Shown piece by piece: positions 32,464-41,509 of a stretch of 64,000 nucleotides of DNA. The first letter of the stretch is position 1. Every line of letters begins with the position of its first letter. The notes below the pieces were generated by a model. That model ran no database searches, was not told the DNA's origin, and was given only the letters and a program-made list of their open reading frames with translations. The translations under genes were made by a program, and so were the position numbers. This DNA comes from Brevundimonas sp. Root608 (GTDB lineage Bacteria > Pseudomonadota > Alphaproteobacteria > Caulobacterales > Caulobacteraceae), in contig NZ_LMGT01000001.1 of NCBI RefSeq assembly GCF_001427825.1, positions 988,305-1,052,304 of the forward strand, in the 5' to 3' direction.

Positions 32464-33867
32464 ATGGCCCGGAAACCCGCCGACAAGGCGCCCACGCCGC
32501 GCACGCCTGCGCCCGCCGCGGTCAAGGTCGCGCCCGGCGTCGCCGTGGATGCGACCGCGCCGACGCCGCCGAAGAAGACGCCGATCTGGACCCACCTCTA
32601 TGTCCAGGTGCTGGTCGCCATCGGGCTGGGCGCCTTGATCGGCCATTTCTGGCCGACGTTCGGGGAGAGCCTGAAGCCGCTCGGCGACGCCTTCATCCGC
32701 CTGGTGAAGATGATCATCGCCCCGGTCATCTTCCTGACCGTGGCCACCGGCATCGCCCACCTCAGGGACCTCGGCCGGCTGGGCAAGGTGGTGGGCAAGG
32801 CCTTCGCCTATTTCCTGACCTTCTCGACCCTGGCCCTGATCATCGGCCTGGTCGTCGCCAATGTGGTGCGGCCCGGGGCCGGGATGAACGTCGATCCGGC
32901 CACCCTCGACCCGGCCGCAGTGGCCCAGTACGCCACCAAGGCCCACGAGACCTCGATCGTCGGCTTCCTGATGAACATCATTCCCGAGACGGTGGTCGGC
33001 GCCTTCGCCGGCGGCGAGATCCTGCAGGTGCTGTTCTTCGCCATCCTGTTCGGCATCTCCCTGGCCGTGATCGGCGATCGGGCCCAGCCGGTCATGGCCG
33101 TGCTGGAGAGCGTGTCCGAGGCCTTCTTCAAACTGGTCGCCATCCTGATGAAGGCGGCCCCGATCGGGGCCTTCGGGGCCTTCGCCTTCACCATCGGCAA
33201 ATACGGCATCGAGTCGGTGATCAACCTCGCCGCCCTGGTCGGCACCTTCTACCTGACCTCGGCCCTGTTCGTGGTCGTGGTGCTGGGGGCCGTCGCGGCC
33301 TTCAACGGCTTCTCGATCTTCAAGCTGATCCGCTATCTCAAGGAGGAGCTGCTGCTGGTGCTCGGCACCTCGTCCTCCGAAGCCGCCCTGCCCAGCCTGA
33401 TCGAGAAGATGGGCCGGGCCGGCTGCGACAAGTCGGTGGTCGGGCTGGTCGTGCCGACCGGCTATTCCTTCAATCTGGACGGCACCAACATCTACATGAC
33501 CCTGGCGGCCCTGTTTATCGCCCAGGCCTGCGGGGTCGACCTGTCGCTGGGCGACCAACTGCTGCTGCTGGCCGTGGCCATGCTGAGCTCCAAGGGGGCG
33601 GCGGGGGTCACGGGGGCGGGCTTCATCACCCTGGCCGCGACCCTGGCCGTGGTGCCGTCGGTGCCGGTGGCTGGCATGGCCCTGATCCTCGGCGTCGACC
33701 GCTTCATGAGCGAATGCCGGGCCCTGACCAACTTCATCGGCAACGCCGTGGCCACCATCGTGGTGGCGAAGTGGGAGAAGGGTCTGGACCGCGAGGCCCT
33801 GGACCTGGCGCTCTCAGGCGCGCCCGGCCCGGTCGTGGCCGGCGCCGTGCAGGCGGACGAGGACTAG
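32464..33867 (+). CDS. dctA: C4-dicarboxylate/proton or sodium symporter DctA
   Basis: The 467-residue transporter of the DAACS family has the hairpin serine motif [13 protein letters not shown] and the helix motif [17 protein letters not shown], with about eight helices. It imports succinate, fumarate and malate. An amino extension of ~40 residues rich in Pro, Ala and Thr precedes the first helix and is longer than usual. It lies 110 bp after ccoS; no Crp/Fnr box is seen in that gap. Confidence 0.93.
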   Translation: MARKPADKAPTPRTPAPAAVKVAPGVAVDATAPTPPKKTPIWTHLYVQVLVAIGLGALIGHFWPTFGESLKPLGDAFIRLVKMIIAPVIFLTVATGIAHLRDLGRLGKVVGKAFAYFLTFSTLALIIGLVVANVVRPGAGMNVDPATLDPAAVAQYATKAHETSIVGFLMNIIPETVVGAFAGGEILQVLFFAILFGISLAVIGDRAQPVMAVLESVSEAFFKLVAILMKAAPIGAFGAFAFTIGKYGIESVINLAALVGTFYLTSALFVVVVLGAVAAFNGFSIFKLIRYLKEELLLVLGTSSSEAALPSLIEKMGRAGCDKSVVGLVVPTGYSFNLDGTNIYMTLAALFIAQACGVDLSLGDQLLLLAVAMLSSKGAAGVTGAGFITLAATLAVVPSVPVAGMALILGVDRFMSECRALTNFIGNAVATIVVAKWEKGLDREALDLALSGAPGPVVAGAVQADED

Positions 33868-34355
33868 CCCCGCGCGGCGCGTTCCAGCGCGGCGATGTTC
33901 AGCCGCTTCATGTCCATCATGGCCGCGAAGACGCGTTGGCGCACGGCCGGGTCCGGATCGGCCAGAAAGCGGTTCATGGCATAGGGCACGATCTGCCACG
34001 ACAGGCCGTAGCGATCCTTGACCCAGCCGCACTGCTCGGCCTCGGGCACGGCGGACAGGGCCTCCGTCAGGCGGTCGACCTCGGCCTGGTCCTCGCAGTC
34101 GATCTGCAGCGAAATCGCCTCGGTGAAGGTGAAATGAGGCCCGCCGTTCAATGCCGTGTAGCGATTGCCGGCGAGGGTGAATTCGACCAGCAGGACGTCG
34201 CCGGCCTTGCCGGAGGGATAGTCGCCGGGGGAGCGGATGACGGCGTCGATGCGGGAATCCGGAAGCAGCGAAACATAGAAGCTCACGGCTTCCTCGGCCT
34301 GTTTGTCGAACCAGAGGCAGGGGATGACCTTCTGGCGGGGCGGGAGGGCGGTCAT
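33864..34355 (-). CDS. VOC-superfamily (PhnB-like) protein
   Basis: The 163-residue protein begins with [28 protein letters not shown] and includes [20 protein letters not shown] and [16 protein letters not shown], the PhnB-like VOC fold. Database names such as 3-demethylubiquinone methyltransferase for this family are not supported by function. Its stop overlaps that of dctA. An ArsR-type palindrome lies upstream of its start, in line with the frequent pairing of such genes with ArsR repressors. Confidence 0.85.
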   Translation of the reverse strand: MTALPPRQKVIPCLWFDKQAEEAVSFYVSLLPDSRIDAVIRSPGDYPSGKAGDVLLVEFTLAGNRYTALNGGPHFTFTEAISLQIDCEDQAEVDRLTEALSAVPEAEQCGWVKDRYGLSWQIVPYAMNRFLADPDPAVRQRVFAAMMDMKRLNIAALERAARG

Positions 34356-34386
34356 GGCACGTCTCCTTTGCTGATCGACGTCTTAT

Positions 34387-34406
34387 ATTAAACTATCTGG
34401 TTAAAT
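34387..34406 (-). promoter_or_regulatory. ArsR-type palindromic operator candidate
   Basis: ATTAAAC-TATCTG-GTTAAAT is an AT-rich inverted repeat matching at 6 of 7 half-site positions, standing out sharply from the GC-rich surroundings. It is 32 bases upstream of the VOC gene start. No ArsR gene is present in the window. Confidence 0.5.
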
Positions 34407-34456
34407 GCAAATGGCCCGGCTTGCGGTTCCGGGGCGAGGTCGCCACACAGGCGGCC

Positions 34457-34807
34457 ATGACTCCGACTCTCTACGGCATCCCCAACTGCGACACCGTCAG
34501 GAAGGCCCGCGTCTGGCTGGCCGAACACGGCGTGGCGCATGAGTTTCACGACTACAAGAAGGCCGGGATTGACCGCGCCCGGATCGAGGGCTGGGTGGCG
34601 GAACACGGCTGGGAAGTGGTGCTGAACCGCGCCGGCACGACGTTCAAGGCGCTGCCGGACGCTGACAAGGCAGACCTGAACGCTGCGAAGGCCGTGGACC
34701 TGATGCTGGCCCAGCCGTCGATGATCAAACGGCCGGTGCTGGATCTGGGCGGCCGGACCCTGGTGGGATTCAAGCCCGATCATTACGTGGCCGCTCTTGG
34801 TCGCTGA
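34457..34807 (+). CDS. ArsC/Spx-family thioredoxin-fold reductase (YffB-like)
   Basis: The 116-residue protein begins LYGIPNCDTVRKARVWL and contains GWEVVLNRAGTTFKAL and IKRPVLDLGG, the pattern of the ArsC/YffB family. It has a single cysteine in the active-site loop. These are thought to be glutathione-dependent reductases; arsenate as substrate is not shown for YffB members. The start at 34457 directly precedes the conserved region. Confidence 0.88.
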   Translation: MTPTLYGIPNCDTVRKARVWLAEHGVAHEFHDYKKAGIDRARIEGWVAEHGWEVVLNRAGTTFKALPDADKADLNAAKAVDLMLAQPSMIKRPVLDLGGRTLVGFKPDHYVAALGR

Positions 34808-34905
34808 GCAGTTCGCCTTCGCCCCGTTAGCCTTATCGTTTAAGCCCTCTGCAATCCGCCACGCGCACGCTTGAGGCGACGAAGCTCGCGCAAGAGGTGT
34901 GATCG

Positions 34906-35505
34906 ATGTCGGATCAGCAGACCATTCTCGTCGTCCTGATTGTCATGGCGGCCTTCCTCGCGGGGATGAAGGCCTCCCGTTTGATGGCCCGCCGTGAACG
35001 CCGGGGCTGGCGGAGTGCGACCGGGCCGACCCGGCCGGCGGTCTCGCGTTCTGAGGGCCGGGCTCCCGATGCGACCGAGCAGCTTCGCACAGTGATGTCT
35101 GCGACGTTCAAACCCCGCCGCCTGATGTCCGCCGACGAGGCGCGGGTCTTCAAGGTCGCGGAGGCCGTGGTTCAACGCCTGAATCTGAAATGGCGGGTCA
35201 TGGCCCAGGTCAGCCTCGGCGAGGTGTTGTCCTCGGGTGATCCGGCGGCCTATGCGACGGTTAACAGCAAGCGCGTGGACATTCTGGTGATTTCCGGTTC
35301 GGGCCATCCCGTCGCCGCCATCGAATACCAGGGCAGCGGGCATTATCTGGGCACCGCCGCCGCCCGGGACGCGGTCAAGAAGGAGGCGCTGCGGCGTGCC
35401 GGTGTCGCCTATATCGAGGTGACGCCCGGCCACGACGTCGCCGAGCATCTGGCCCGGGAGTTCATGCGGGTCTCGGCCGGTAAGGACCTCGGCCTCGCCG
35501 CCTGA
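34906..35505 (+). CDS. DUF2726 protein with an N-terminal membrane anchor
   Basis: The 199-residue protein has a membrane helix (TILVVLIVMAAFLAGMKASRLM), a basic linker, then a DUF2726 domain (~75-185) with VDILVISGSGHPVAAIEYQGSGHY and KKEALRRAGVAYIEV. DUF2726 has a restriction-endonuclease-like fold, and the VDxLV...AIEYQG arrangement resembles a PD-(D/E)xK core. Function is unknown. Confidence 0.8.
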   Translation: MSDQQTILVVLIVMAAFLAGMKASRLMARRERRGWRSATGPTRPAVSRSEGRAPDATEQLRTVMSATFKPRRLMSADEARVFKVAEAVVQRLNLKWRVMAQVSLGEVLSSGDPAAYATVNSKRVDILVISGSGHPVAAIEYQGSGHYLGTAAARDAVKKEALRRAGVAYIEVTPGHDVAEHLAREFMRVSAGKDLGLAA

Positions 35506-35526
35506 CCGGGATCCGGAGCAACCCGG

Positions 35527-37806
35527 TCAACGCACCAGGTTGAACGTCGCCGCCGTTCCCGACTGAGCGTCGGCGCTCAGCCACACGTCGAACAGCCCCG
35601 GCTCGACCGTCGGCCGCAGGTCGGGCCCGAGGAAGCTCAGCTCCGGGAACCTCAGCGACATCGTCACCTCCAGCGCGCCGCCCGCCGGCACCGTCACGCG
35701 ACGGAAATTCTTCAGCAACCGAACCGGCTGGGTGATCGAGGCCGCCTTGTCGCGGATGTAGAGCTGCACGACCTCGGACACCGGAAGCGCGCCCGTGTTC
35801 GTCAGGGTCACGGTCGCGCTGATCTCGCCGTTCCAGGCCATGGTCGGCGCCGATAGCCGGACGGGCGAATATTGCACCGTCCCATAGGTCAGGCCGTGTC
35901 CAAACGGATACAGCGCCAGATGCGGCGCCTCGCGGAATTTGGAGGTGAACTCGGTGTCGGTCGGCTGCGACGGCCGGCCGGTGGTCTTGTGCGCATAGTA
36001 GAAGGGCGACTGACCGGAGCGGTACGGGAAGCTGACCGGCAGCCGGCCCGTCGGCGCATGGTCGCCGAACAGGATGTCGGCGACGGAGTTGCCGGTTTCG
36101 GAGCCCAGGAACCACGTCGCCAGAAGGGCCGGGGCGTCCTTCACCGCGCCCGCCAGCTCCATGCCGCGGCCGTTGCGCAGCAGGACCACCACGGGCTTGC
36201 CGGTCGCCGCCACGGCCTCGGCCAGCGCCAGTTGCGGCGTGGGAATGCCAATATCGACGCGGGACTTGGACTCGGCCGACATCTCCTGCGACTCGCCGAC
36301 GGCCAGCAGGACGACGTCCGCCTGGGCCGCCGCCATCACCGCCGCCTCGATCCCGCCGGCCAGCGGCGTCTCGACGTTTGAACCCTTCACCACCGTCAGG
36401 CTGGAGCCTGGGCCCAGCGCCGCCCGCAGCCCCTGTTCCAGCGACACCGCCAGCTTGGGATCCTTGAAGATCGACCACGGCCCGAACAGGTCCGTCGCAT
36501 CCGCCCCGAACGGCCCGATCAGGGCATAGCGTTTGCCCGACTTCGGCAGGGGCAACAGGCCGCCTTCGTTCTTCAGCATCACGATCGACTTGCGGCCCGC
36601 CTCTCGGGCGAGCGCCAGATGCTCGCGGCTGCCGTGCACCCGCCTCTCCATGCGGACGTCCGAACCGCGATACGGGGTCTCGAACAGGCCCAGCGCCGCC
36701 TTGGTCATCAGGACCCGCCGCACCGCCTCGTCGACGCGGGCGATGGGCACGTCGCCCGACTGGACCAGTTCGGGGATGTGCTTGAGATAGAGCCCGCTCT
36801 TCATCGACATGTCGACGCCGGCCATCAGGGCCAGCCGCGCCGCGTCGCGCCCGTCCGCGGCGTAGCCGTGGGCGATCAGCTCCTGCTCCGAGGTGTAGTC
36901 CGACACGACGAAGCCGGCGAAGCCCCACTCGCCCCGCAATATGTCGGTCAGCAGCCATTTGCTGCCGCTGGCCGGGACGCCGTTCAGGTCGTTGAACGCG
37001 CTCATGGTCGACAGGGCGCCGGCGTCGAAGGCGGCCTTGAACGGCGGCAGATAGACCGACCGCAACTCCAGCTCGCTCATGTCGGTGGAATTGTAGTCCA
37101 TGCCCGCCTCGGCGGCGCCGTACGCGGCGAAATGCTTGGGACAGGCCAGCAGGGACGACCAGGCCTTCAGGTCATCGCCCTGGAAGCCCCGCGTCCGCGC
37201 CGCGGCGAACAGATTGCCCAGCAGGACGTCCTCGCCCGCCCCCTCGACCACCCGGCCCCAGCGTTGGTCGCGTCCGACGTCGACCATGGGGGCGTAGGTC
37301 TGGTGCACGCCGGCGGCCCCGCCCTCGACGGCGGCGGCGCGCGCCGTGCGCATGGCCAGGTCCGTATCCCAGCTGGCGGTCTCGCCCAGCGGCACGGGGA
37401 AGGTGGTGCGCAGGCCGTGGACGATGTCGGCGGCGAACAGCAGGGGGATGCCCAGCCGGCTGTCCCGGACGGCCATCTCCTGCACCATCCGGGTGTTCTC
37501 CGCCCCCACGCCGTTGAACAGGGCTCCGATCCGCCCCGCGCGGATGTCGGCGGCGACGGCGGCCTGGTCCGCGTTGAAGTCGCCCGGGTTCACGCCCTCG
37601 GGCCGCCAGCGGAAGGGATCGTTCAGCAGGTTCAGCTGGCCGGCCTTCTCCTCGATCGTCATGCGCGCGATCAGGGCGTTGACCCGGTCCAGATCCGCCG
37701 CCGCCCGCGCCGCCGCGATCCGCGGCGCCATGACCATCCCCGCCGCCATCGCGCCTCCGGCCAGGAGCATGCGGCGGGTCGGGGCGGCGAGGGGGGCGTG
37801 GAGCAT
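35527..37806 (-). CDS. bglX: Glycoside hydrolase family 3 beta-glucosidase, exported
   Basis: The 759-residue enzyme has an N-terminal twin-arginine-like signal (TRRMLLAGGAMAAGMVMAP), the GH3 N domain with the nucleophile Asp in GFVVSDYTSEQEL, the GH3 C domain and a fibronectin III-like end (ATVTLTNTGALPVSEVVQLYIRD). It resembles periplasmic BglX, releasing glucose from beta-linked oligosaccharides. Upstream of the ATG is a palindrome (37807-37818) resembling the one before the MalK-type gene. Substrate preference is not determined. Confidence 0.92.
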   Translation of the reverse strand: MLHAPLAAPTRRMLLAGGAMAAGMVMAPRIAAARAAADLDRVNALIARMTIEEKAGQLNLLNDPFRWRPEGVNPGDFNADQAAVAADIRAGRIGALFNGVGAENTRMVQEMAVRDSRLGIPLLFAADIVHGLRTTFPVPLGETASWDTDLAMRTARAAAVEGGAAGVHQTYAPMVDVGRDQRWGRVVEGAGEDVLLGNLFAAARTRGFQGDDLKAWSSLLACPKHFAAYGAAEAGMDYNSTDMSELELRSVYLPPFKAAFDAGALSTMSAFNDLNGVPASGSKWLLTDILRGEWGFAGFVVSDYTSEQELIAHGYAADGRDAARLALMAGVDMSMKSGLYLKHIPELVQSGDVPIARVDEAVRRVLMTKAALGLFETPYRGSDVRMERRVHGSREHLALAREAGRKSIVMLKNEGGLLPLPKSGKRYALIGPFGADATDLFGPWSIFKDPKLAVSLEQGLRAALGPGSSLTVVKGSNVETPLAGGIEAAVMAAAQADVVLLAVGESQEMSAESKSRVDIGIPTPQLALAEAVAATGKPVVVLLRNGRGMELAGAVKDAPALLATWFLGSETGNSVADILFGDHAPTGRLPVSFPYRSGQSPFYYAHKTTGRPSQPTDTEFTSKFREAPHLALYPFGHGLTYGTVQYSPVRLSAPTMAWNGEISATVTLTNTGALPVSEVVQLYIRDKAASITQPVRLLKNFRRVTVPAGGALEVTMSLRFPELSFLGPDLRPTVEPGLFDVWLSADAQSGTAATFNLVR

Positions 37807-37818
37807 GTAACCGGTTCC
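37807..37818 (-). promoter_or_regulatory. LacI-type operator candidate at the GH3 start
   Basis: On the minus strand GGAACCGGTTAC stands immediately before the ATG; 10 of 12 bases match the candidate at 55612. Position over the ribosome-binding region is odd for an operator, so this is weak. Confidence 0.3.
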
Positions 37819-37892
37819 GCTGACTGGGGCGGCCAGACCTAACGGCCGGGGTGGGCCGCGCCTAGCCCGGTCCGATCACAAGCGGTTGCGGG

Positions 37893-38132
37893 TCAGCCCT
37901 CGACGTCGATCTCGGGCCGGTCTTGGCCGTCGGCGCGCTCGGTGATCCAGCGGCCAGAGGAGTCGGCGTATTCGATCAGGGCGTCCTCGTCCGGCACCTT
38001 CTGCTCGCGCGCCACGGCGACAGCGGCGGCCCGCGCCGAGTCATGGGTCGGATAGGTCTCGGAATAGGTCCCGCCCGACTGATAGGCCCAGCCCCCGTCG
38101 TGTTCGACGATGCGATAGGTGATCTGGACCAT
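37893..38132 (-). CDS. DUF2188 family small protein
   Basis: The 79-residue protein contains the DUF2188 pattern: ITYRIVEHDGGWAYQSGGTYSETYPTHDSARAAAVAVAREQ with a short strand-helix layout. Function is unknown. I placed the start at the ATG at 38132, where the recognisable domain begins. It stands alone between the GH3 gene and the first ECF module. Confidence 0.75.
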   Translation of the reverse strand: MVQITYRIVEHDGGWAYQSGGTYSETYPTHDSARAAAVAVAREQKVPDEDALIEYADSSGRWITERADGQDRPEIDVEG

Positions 38133-38302
38133 GGCCGGGCTCCCGTGGGGACTGAGTGTCCGCCAGCGAACGCGAGGCCGCAAGATGGGTTGCGCGTCCC
38201 GACGGCGAGGGGGGCGCAAAAAGTCCCGGCCGTCGCATCCGCTGGCGGGATCGGCGACGACTACCCTATGAAAGCGTGGACACGGCGTCCGGCGCATGAG
38301 GG

Positions 38303-38731
38303 GTGACGATCATGGAAGACCTGTTCCGTTCTTACTGGTGGCTGCTGTTCCCGCTGGCCTGGTTCGTGTTCGGCGGCTTCTCCAGCTTCCTGAACTACCG
38401 CCGGCAACGGGATGCGTTGAAGCTGATCCAGACCTATGCGGAAAAGGGCCAGGAGCCGCCCGCCGCCCTGCTCGCCCTGATCGAAAAGCCGATCGACGGC
38501 TCCGGAATGTGGGACTCCTCGAGCGACAACAGCGGCGGCCGGTCCGGCGACGGCGCCTGGTTCTCGGTGGTGCTGTTCGGCGTGATGGCGGTCGGCTTCG
38601 CCTACGCCAGCTGGTCAGACATCTACGGAGCCGGCGAAGCCTTCCTGATCGTCAGCTTCGTGCTGGGGGCGCTCTGCCTGGCCTCGCTGGTCTCGGCCCT
38701 GCGCAGCGGCGGACGCGGTCCGCGGGCCTGA
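38303..38731 (+). CDS. Small membrane protein, DUF6249-like, first ECF module
   Basis: The 142-residue protein has one helix near the amino end (YWWLLFPLAWFVFGGFSSFL), a cytoplasmic segment LKLIQTYAEKGQEPPAALLALIEKP and two further helices (~90-130). Its layout and the KGQ-PxxLL phrase resemble the protein at 40525, also placed just before an ECF sigma gene. Function unknown; a role in sigma-factor signalling is inferred from the repeated pairing. Confidence 0.75.
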   Translation: MTIMEDLFRSYWWLLFPLAWFVFGGFSSFLNYRRQRDALKLIQTYAEKGQEPPAALLALIEKPIDGSGMWDSSSDNSGGRSGDGAWFSVVLFGVMAVGFAYASWSDIYGAGEAFLIVSFVLGALCLASLVSALRSGGRGPRA

Positions 38732-38752
38732 TGCGGCCCGGGAACGCGCGCC

Positions 38753-39292
38753 ATGGGGGGATTTCACAGCGACGCCGAGCTGGTGAGTCATGCGCTCGCC
38801 GGCTCGGACGCGGCCTTTTCGCGGCTGGTCGAGCGGCATCAGGCGGCCGTCCGCGGCTTTCTGCGCCGCGCCCTGGGCGGGGGCTGGGCCGAGGCCGACG
38901 ATGTGGCCCAGGACGCCTTCCTCGCCGCCTGGCGGTCGCTCCGGTCGCTCAGGGACCCGGGCGGGGTCCGCGCCTGGCTGTGCGGCATCGCCTGGCGCAA
39001 GGCCCAGGACCGGATCCGCAGCGCGCGGCGCGGCGCGGCGCGCGACGGCGTGTGGCTGGAGACGGTCGACCTCCCCGCGGGCGTGTCGCACGAGGACCGG
39101 CTGGCCCTGGCCGCCGCCATGGCCGAACTGGCCCCGGACGTTCGCGCCTGTGTCGCCCTGTGTCTCGCCGACGGCTGGTCGCACGGCGAGGCGGCCATCT
39201 CCCTGGGCTTGCCGCTCGGCACGGTGAAGTCGCATGTTGCGCGCGGTCGGGCGCGGCTGCTCAAAGCGCTCGGAGGAACCGATGACGCCTGA
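38753..39292 (+). CDS. ECF-family RNA polymerase sigma factor (first module)
   Basis: The 179-residue protein has region 2 (FSRLVERHQAAVRGFLRRALG, ADDVAQDAFLAAWRS) and region 4 (SHGEAAISLGLPLGTVKSHVARGRARLLKAL). It follows the membrane protein at 38303 by 21 bp and overlaps the next gene by 11 bp. The trigger is unknown. Confidence 0.92.
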   Translation: MGGFHSDAELVSHALAGSDAAFSRLVERHQAAVRGFLRRALGGGWAEADDVAQDAFLAAWRSLRSLRDPGGVRAWLCGIAWRKAQDRIRSARRGAARDGVWLETVDLPAGVSHEDRLALAAAMAELAPDVRACVALCLADGWSHGEAAISLGLPLGTVKSHVARGRARLLKALGGTDDA

Positions 39293-39578
39293 ACAGAAAC
39301 TGCAGGCCCTGTTCGCCGCCGAAGCGCTCCCGGCGCGCGACTACGCCTTCCAGGCGCGGATCGCGCAGCGGCTCGCCCTGCGCCGGGCGTGGATGACCGT
39401 CGCGGCCCTCGTGCCCTGGGTCGTCGCCGCCGTCGCCATCCTGTGGGCCCTGATTCCGGTGGTCGGTCCGCTGACCGAGGACATCGGCGCCCTGATCCCC
39501 GCCGCCGCCATGCTGGCGGGCGTGGCGGTCAGCGCCGCGGCCGCCCTGGCCCTCGCGCGCCGGTTCAGCGCAGCCTGA
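39282..39578 (+). CDS. Small membrane protein, presumed anti-sigma factor (first module)
   Basis: The 98-residue protein has a cytoplasmic helix-rich amino end (TPEQKLQALFAAEALPARDYAFQARIAQRLALR) and two membrane helices (~38-60 and ~72-92). GGAGG lies seven bases before its ATG inside the sigma gene. The position matches the protein at 41499 in the second module. Anti-sigma activity is inferred from position only. Confidence 0.75.
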   Translation: MTPEQKLQALFAAEALPARDYAFQARIAQRLALRRAWMTVAALVPWVVAAVAILWALIPVVGPLTEDIGALIPAAAMLAGVAVSAAAALALARRFSAA

Positions 39579-40383
39579 CGGTAGCCGCCACGCCGAAATG
39601 ATCCGACGGGTACTCCCCGTCCGTCGGCTCGGCCCCGATCACGGCCGCCCGCACCGGCGCGAACCGGGCCGTCTCGGCGAAGACGTGATCGATGACCCGG
39701 GGCGGATGGTTCTTCGCCGGGTTCAGCGTCGTCGGCGCCGTCCCGCGGGGCAGGGCGCTGAAGAACCGCTCGCCGGTCAGCACCGCCAGCCCGGCGTCCT
39801 CCTGCACCGCGTTGAAGTCGCCCGTGACGATCAGCGGCGTCCCGTCCTTCGGCAGCCAGCTCATCAGATCGGCCAGCTGGCGCGCCCGCACGGCCTGGGC
39901 GTCGGCCTGCCACGCCAGATGGGTGTTGACGACATCCACGGCCCGGCCGCCCGCGTCGACCCGGACGCGCAGCGCCGTGCGATAGTCGTCCAGCGGTTCC
40001 AGCGTCTTCCAGTCGTGCGCCAGCACGGGCAGGCGGCTCAGGATCGCATTGCCGTACCGGCGGGGCGCGCCTTCGGCGTCGGTCGAGACGAAATGCATCT
40101 CATAGCCGCCCAGGGCGTCCGCGATCGTCCGCGCCTGATTGGGCAGCCCGACGGCGGCGTCTTCCAGCACCTCCTGCAGGGCGATGACGTCCGGGCTCTC
40201 CGCCCGGATCGCGGCGATCAGCAGCGGCAGTCGCGCGGCCCAGTCGCCCTGGTTGTGCCAGATGTTGAAGGTGACCAGGGTCAGCGCCGCCCCTCGCACC
40301 TCCGTCACCGCGCCCGTCCCGGTCGCGCAGGCGGTCAGGGGGGCCGCGGCCAGTCCGGCCAGAAGGAGGCGGCGGTCGATCAT
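39565..40383 (-). CDS. Endonuclease/exonuclease/phosphatase-family lipoprotein
   Basis: The 272-residue protein has a lipoprotein signal (LLLAGLAAAPLTAC, lipobox LTAC) and the EEP core: VTFNIWH, DVIALQEV, VNTHLAW, VTGDFNAV and PSDHFGV. It is a metal-dependent phosphoesterase in the cell envelope; substrate could be nucleic acid, phospholipid or inositol phosphate. It is convergent with the first ECF module, overlapping its end by 14 bp. Confidence 0.88.
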   Translation of the reverse strand: MIDRRLLLAGLAAAPLTACATGTGAVTEVRGAALTLVTFNIWHNQGDWAARLPLLIAAIRAESPDVIALQEVLEDAAVGLPNQARTIADALGGYEMHFVSTDAEGAPRRYGNAILSRLPVLAHDWKTLEPLDDYRTALRVRVDAGGRAVDVVNTHLAWQADAQAVRARQLADLMSWLPKDGTPLIVTGDFNAVQEDAGLAVLTGERFFSALPRGTAPTTLNPAKNHPPRVIDHVFAETARFAPVRAAVIGAEPTDGEYPSDHFGVAATVRLR

Positions 40384-40524
40384 CGGCGTGTCTCCGGTTG
40401 CGGGGCCCGCCTTCGCCTTACAAAAGTTTCACCTCGTCGTCCGCATCCATGGAGCGTCTTCACAGCCTCTTGTCGTCAGAAGGCCGAGGCATCACGCTCC
40501 GGTTTCGAGAAAAGGGGACATCCC

Positions 40525-40923
40525 ATGAACCTGACGCCCATACTGATCGTACTGATCATCTTCACCGCCATTACCGCCGTCATCTTCGGTCCGAGCTATC
40601 TGAAATCCCGCGAGAAGCGCGATATCCAGACGACGGTTCGTCACGCGATCGACAAGGGCCAGCAACTGCCCGCCGACCTGATCGACGCCATGACGCGCGA
40701 CGTGGCCAGCAAGCTTCCCTCGCGGACCCGCGACCTGCGTCGCGGCGTCATCTGGCTGGCGGTCGGCGTCGGCCTCACCGCCTTCGGGTACATGACCCAG
40801 TTCGGCTGGCACGACCACGATGTCGAAGGCGTAGCAGGCGGCCTGATGGGCATCGCGGCCATTCCCGCCACCATCGGTCTGGCGTTCATCATCCTGAGCT
40901 TCTTCAACCCGAACAAGGAGTAA
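40525..40923 (+). CDS. Small membrane protein, DUF6249-like, second ECF module
   Basis: The 132-residue protein has an N-terminal helix (LTPILIVLIIFTAITAVIFG), a cytoplasmic stretch SREKRDIQTTVRHAIDKGQQLPADLIDAM and two more helices (~78-125). It resembles the protein at 38303 in layout and in the KGQ-LPxxLI phrase. It precedes an ECF sigma gene by 22 bp. Function unknown. Confidence 0.78.
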   Translation: MNLTPILIVLIIFTAITAVIFGPSYLKSREKRDIQTTVRHAIDKGQQLPADLIDAMTRDVASKLPSRTRDLRRGVIWLAVGVGLTAFGYMTQFGWHDHDVEGVAGGLMGIAAIPATIGLAFIILSFFNPNKE

Positions 40924-40945
40924 GCCCGAGCGGACAGGGGGATTG

Positions 40946-41509
40946 ATGATGACCCAACCTCTGATCGACCGGCACGACGTCGAGCTCGCCGCCCTTGCGG
41001 CGGCGGGCGGACGGCGGGAGTTCGGCGAGCTGGTGCGCCGCCACGGTTCGGCGGTGCGCGGCCTGCTGCGGCGGATGGGGGCCCAGCCCTCGCTCGCCGA
41101 CGACATCGCCCAGGACGCCTTTATCCAGGCGTTCGAGCGGTGCGCGGAGTTTCGCGGCGAGGGCACCTTCGCCGCCTGGGTCAAGCGGATCGCGGCGCGT
41201 CTCTACATCAAGCGTGTTACGAAAGAAGCCCGCTACATTGCTGAAGTTGAACAGGAAGAAGTCGCGCCCGCCGCCGATCAGGCGGGCCTGATGGATCTCG
41301 ACGAAGCCCTGAAAGGCCTCAGCGAGCCTGAACGACTGTGTGTCTCCCTTTGTCACGGGGCCGGCATGGCGCATCCCGAGATCGCCGCCGCCCTGAATTT
41401 GCCACTCGGCACGGTGAAGTCTCATGTCAAACGTGGTCTGGATAAACTCCGCGCGCGGCTACAGCCGCGATCCGCGACAGCCCTGGGGGGAGCGCAGCAT
41501 GTCGGCTGA
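40946..41509 (+). CDS. ECF-family RNA polymerase sigma factor (second module)
   Basis: This sigma factor of about 187 residues has region 2 (EFGELVRRHGSAVRGLLRRMG, LADDIAQDAFIQAFER) and region 4 (AHPEIAAALNLPLGTVKSHVKRGLDKLRARL). Tandem ATG codons at 40946 and 40949 follow an AGGGGG stretch. It overlaps the next gene by 11 bp. It is clearly related to the sigma factor at 38753. Confidence 0.92.
   Translation: MMTQPLIDRHDVELAALAAAGGRREFGELVRRHGSAVRGLLRRMGAQPSLADDIAQDAFIQAFERCAEFRGEGTFAAWVKRIAARLYIKRVTKEARYIAEVEQEEVAPAADQAGLMDLDEALKGLSEPERLCVSLCHGAGMAHPEIAAALNLPLGTVKSHVKRGLDKLRARLQPRSATALGGAQHVG

Noticed and set aside
33864..34355. Naming the VOC protein a 3-demethylubiquinone methyltransferase linked to the ubi genes
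   Set aside because: This is a known misleading family label; the protein has no methyltransferase motif and is 20 kb from the ubi operon.
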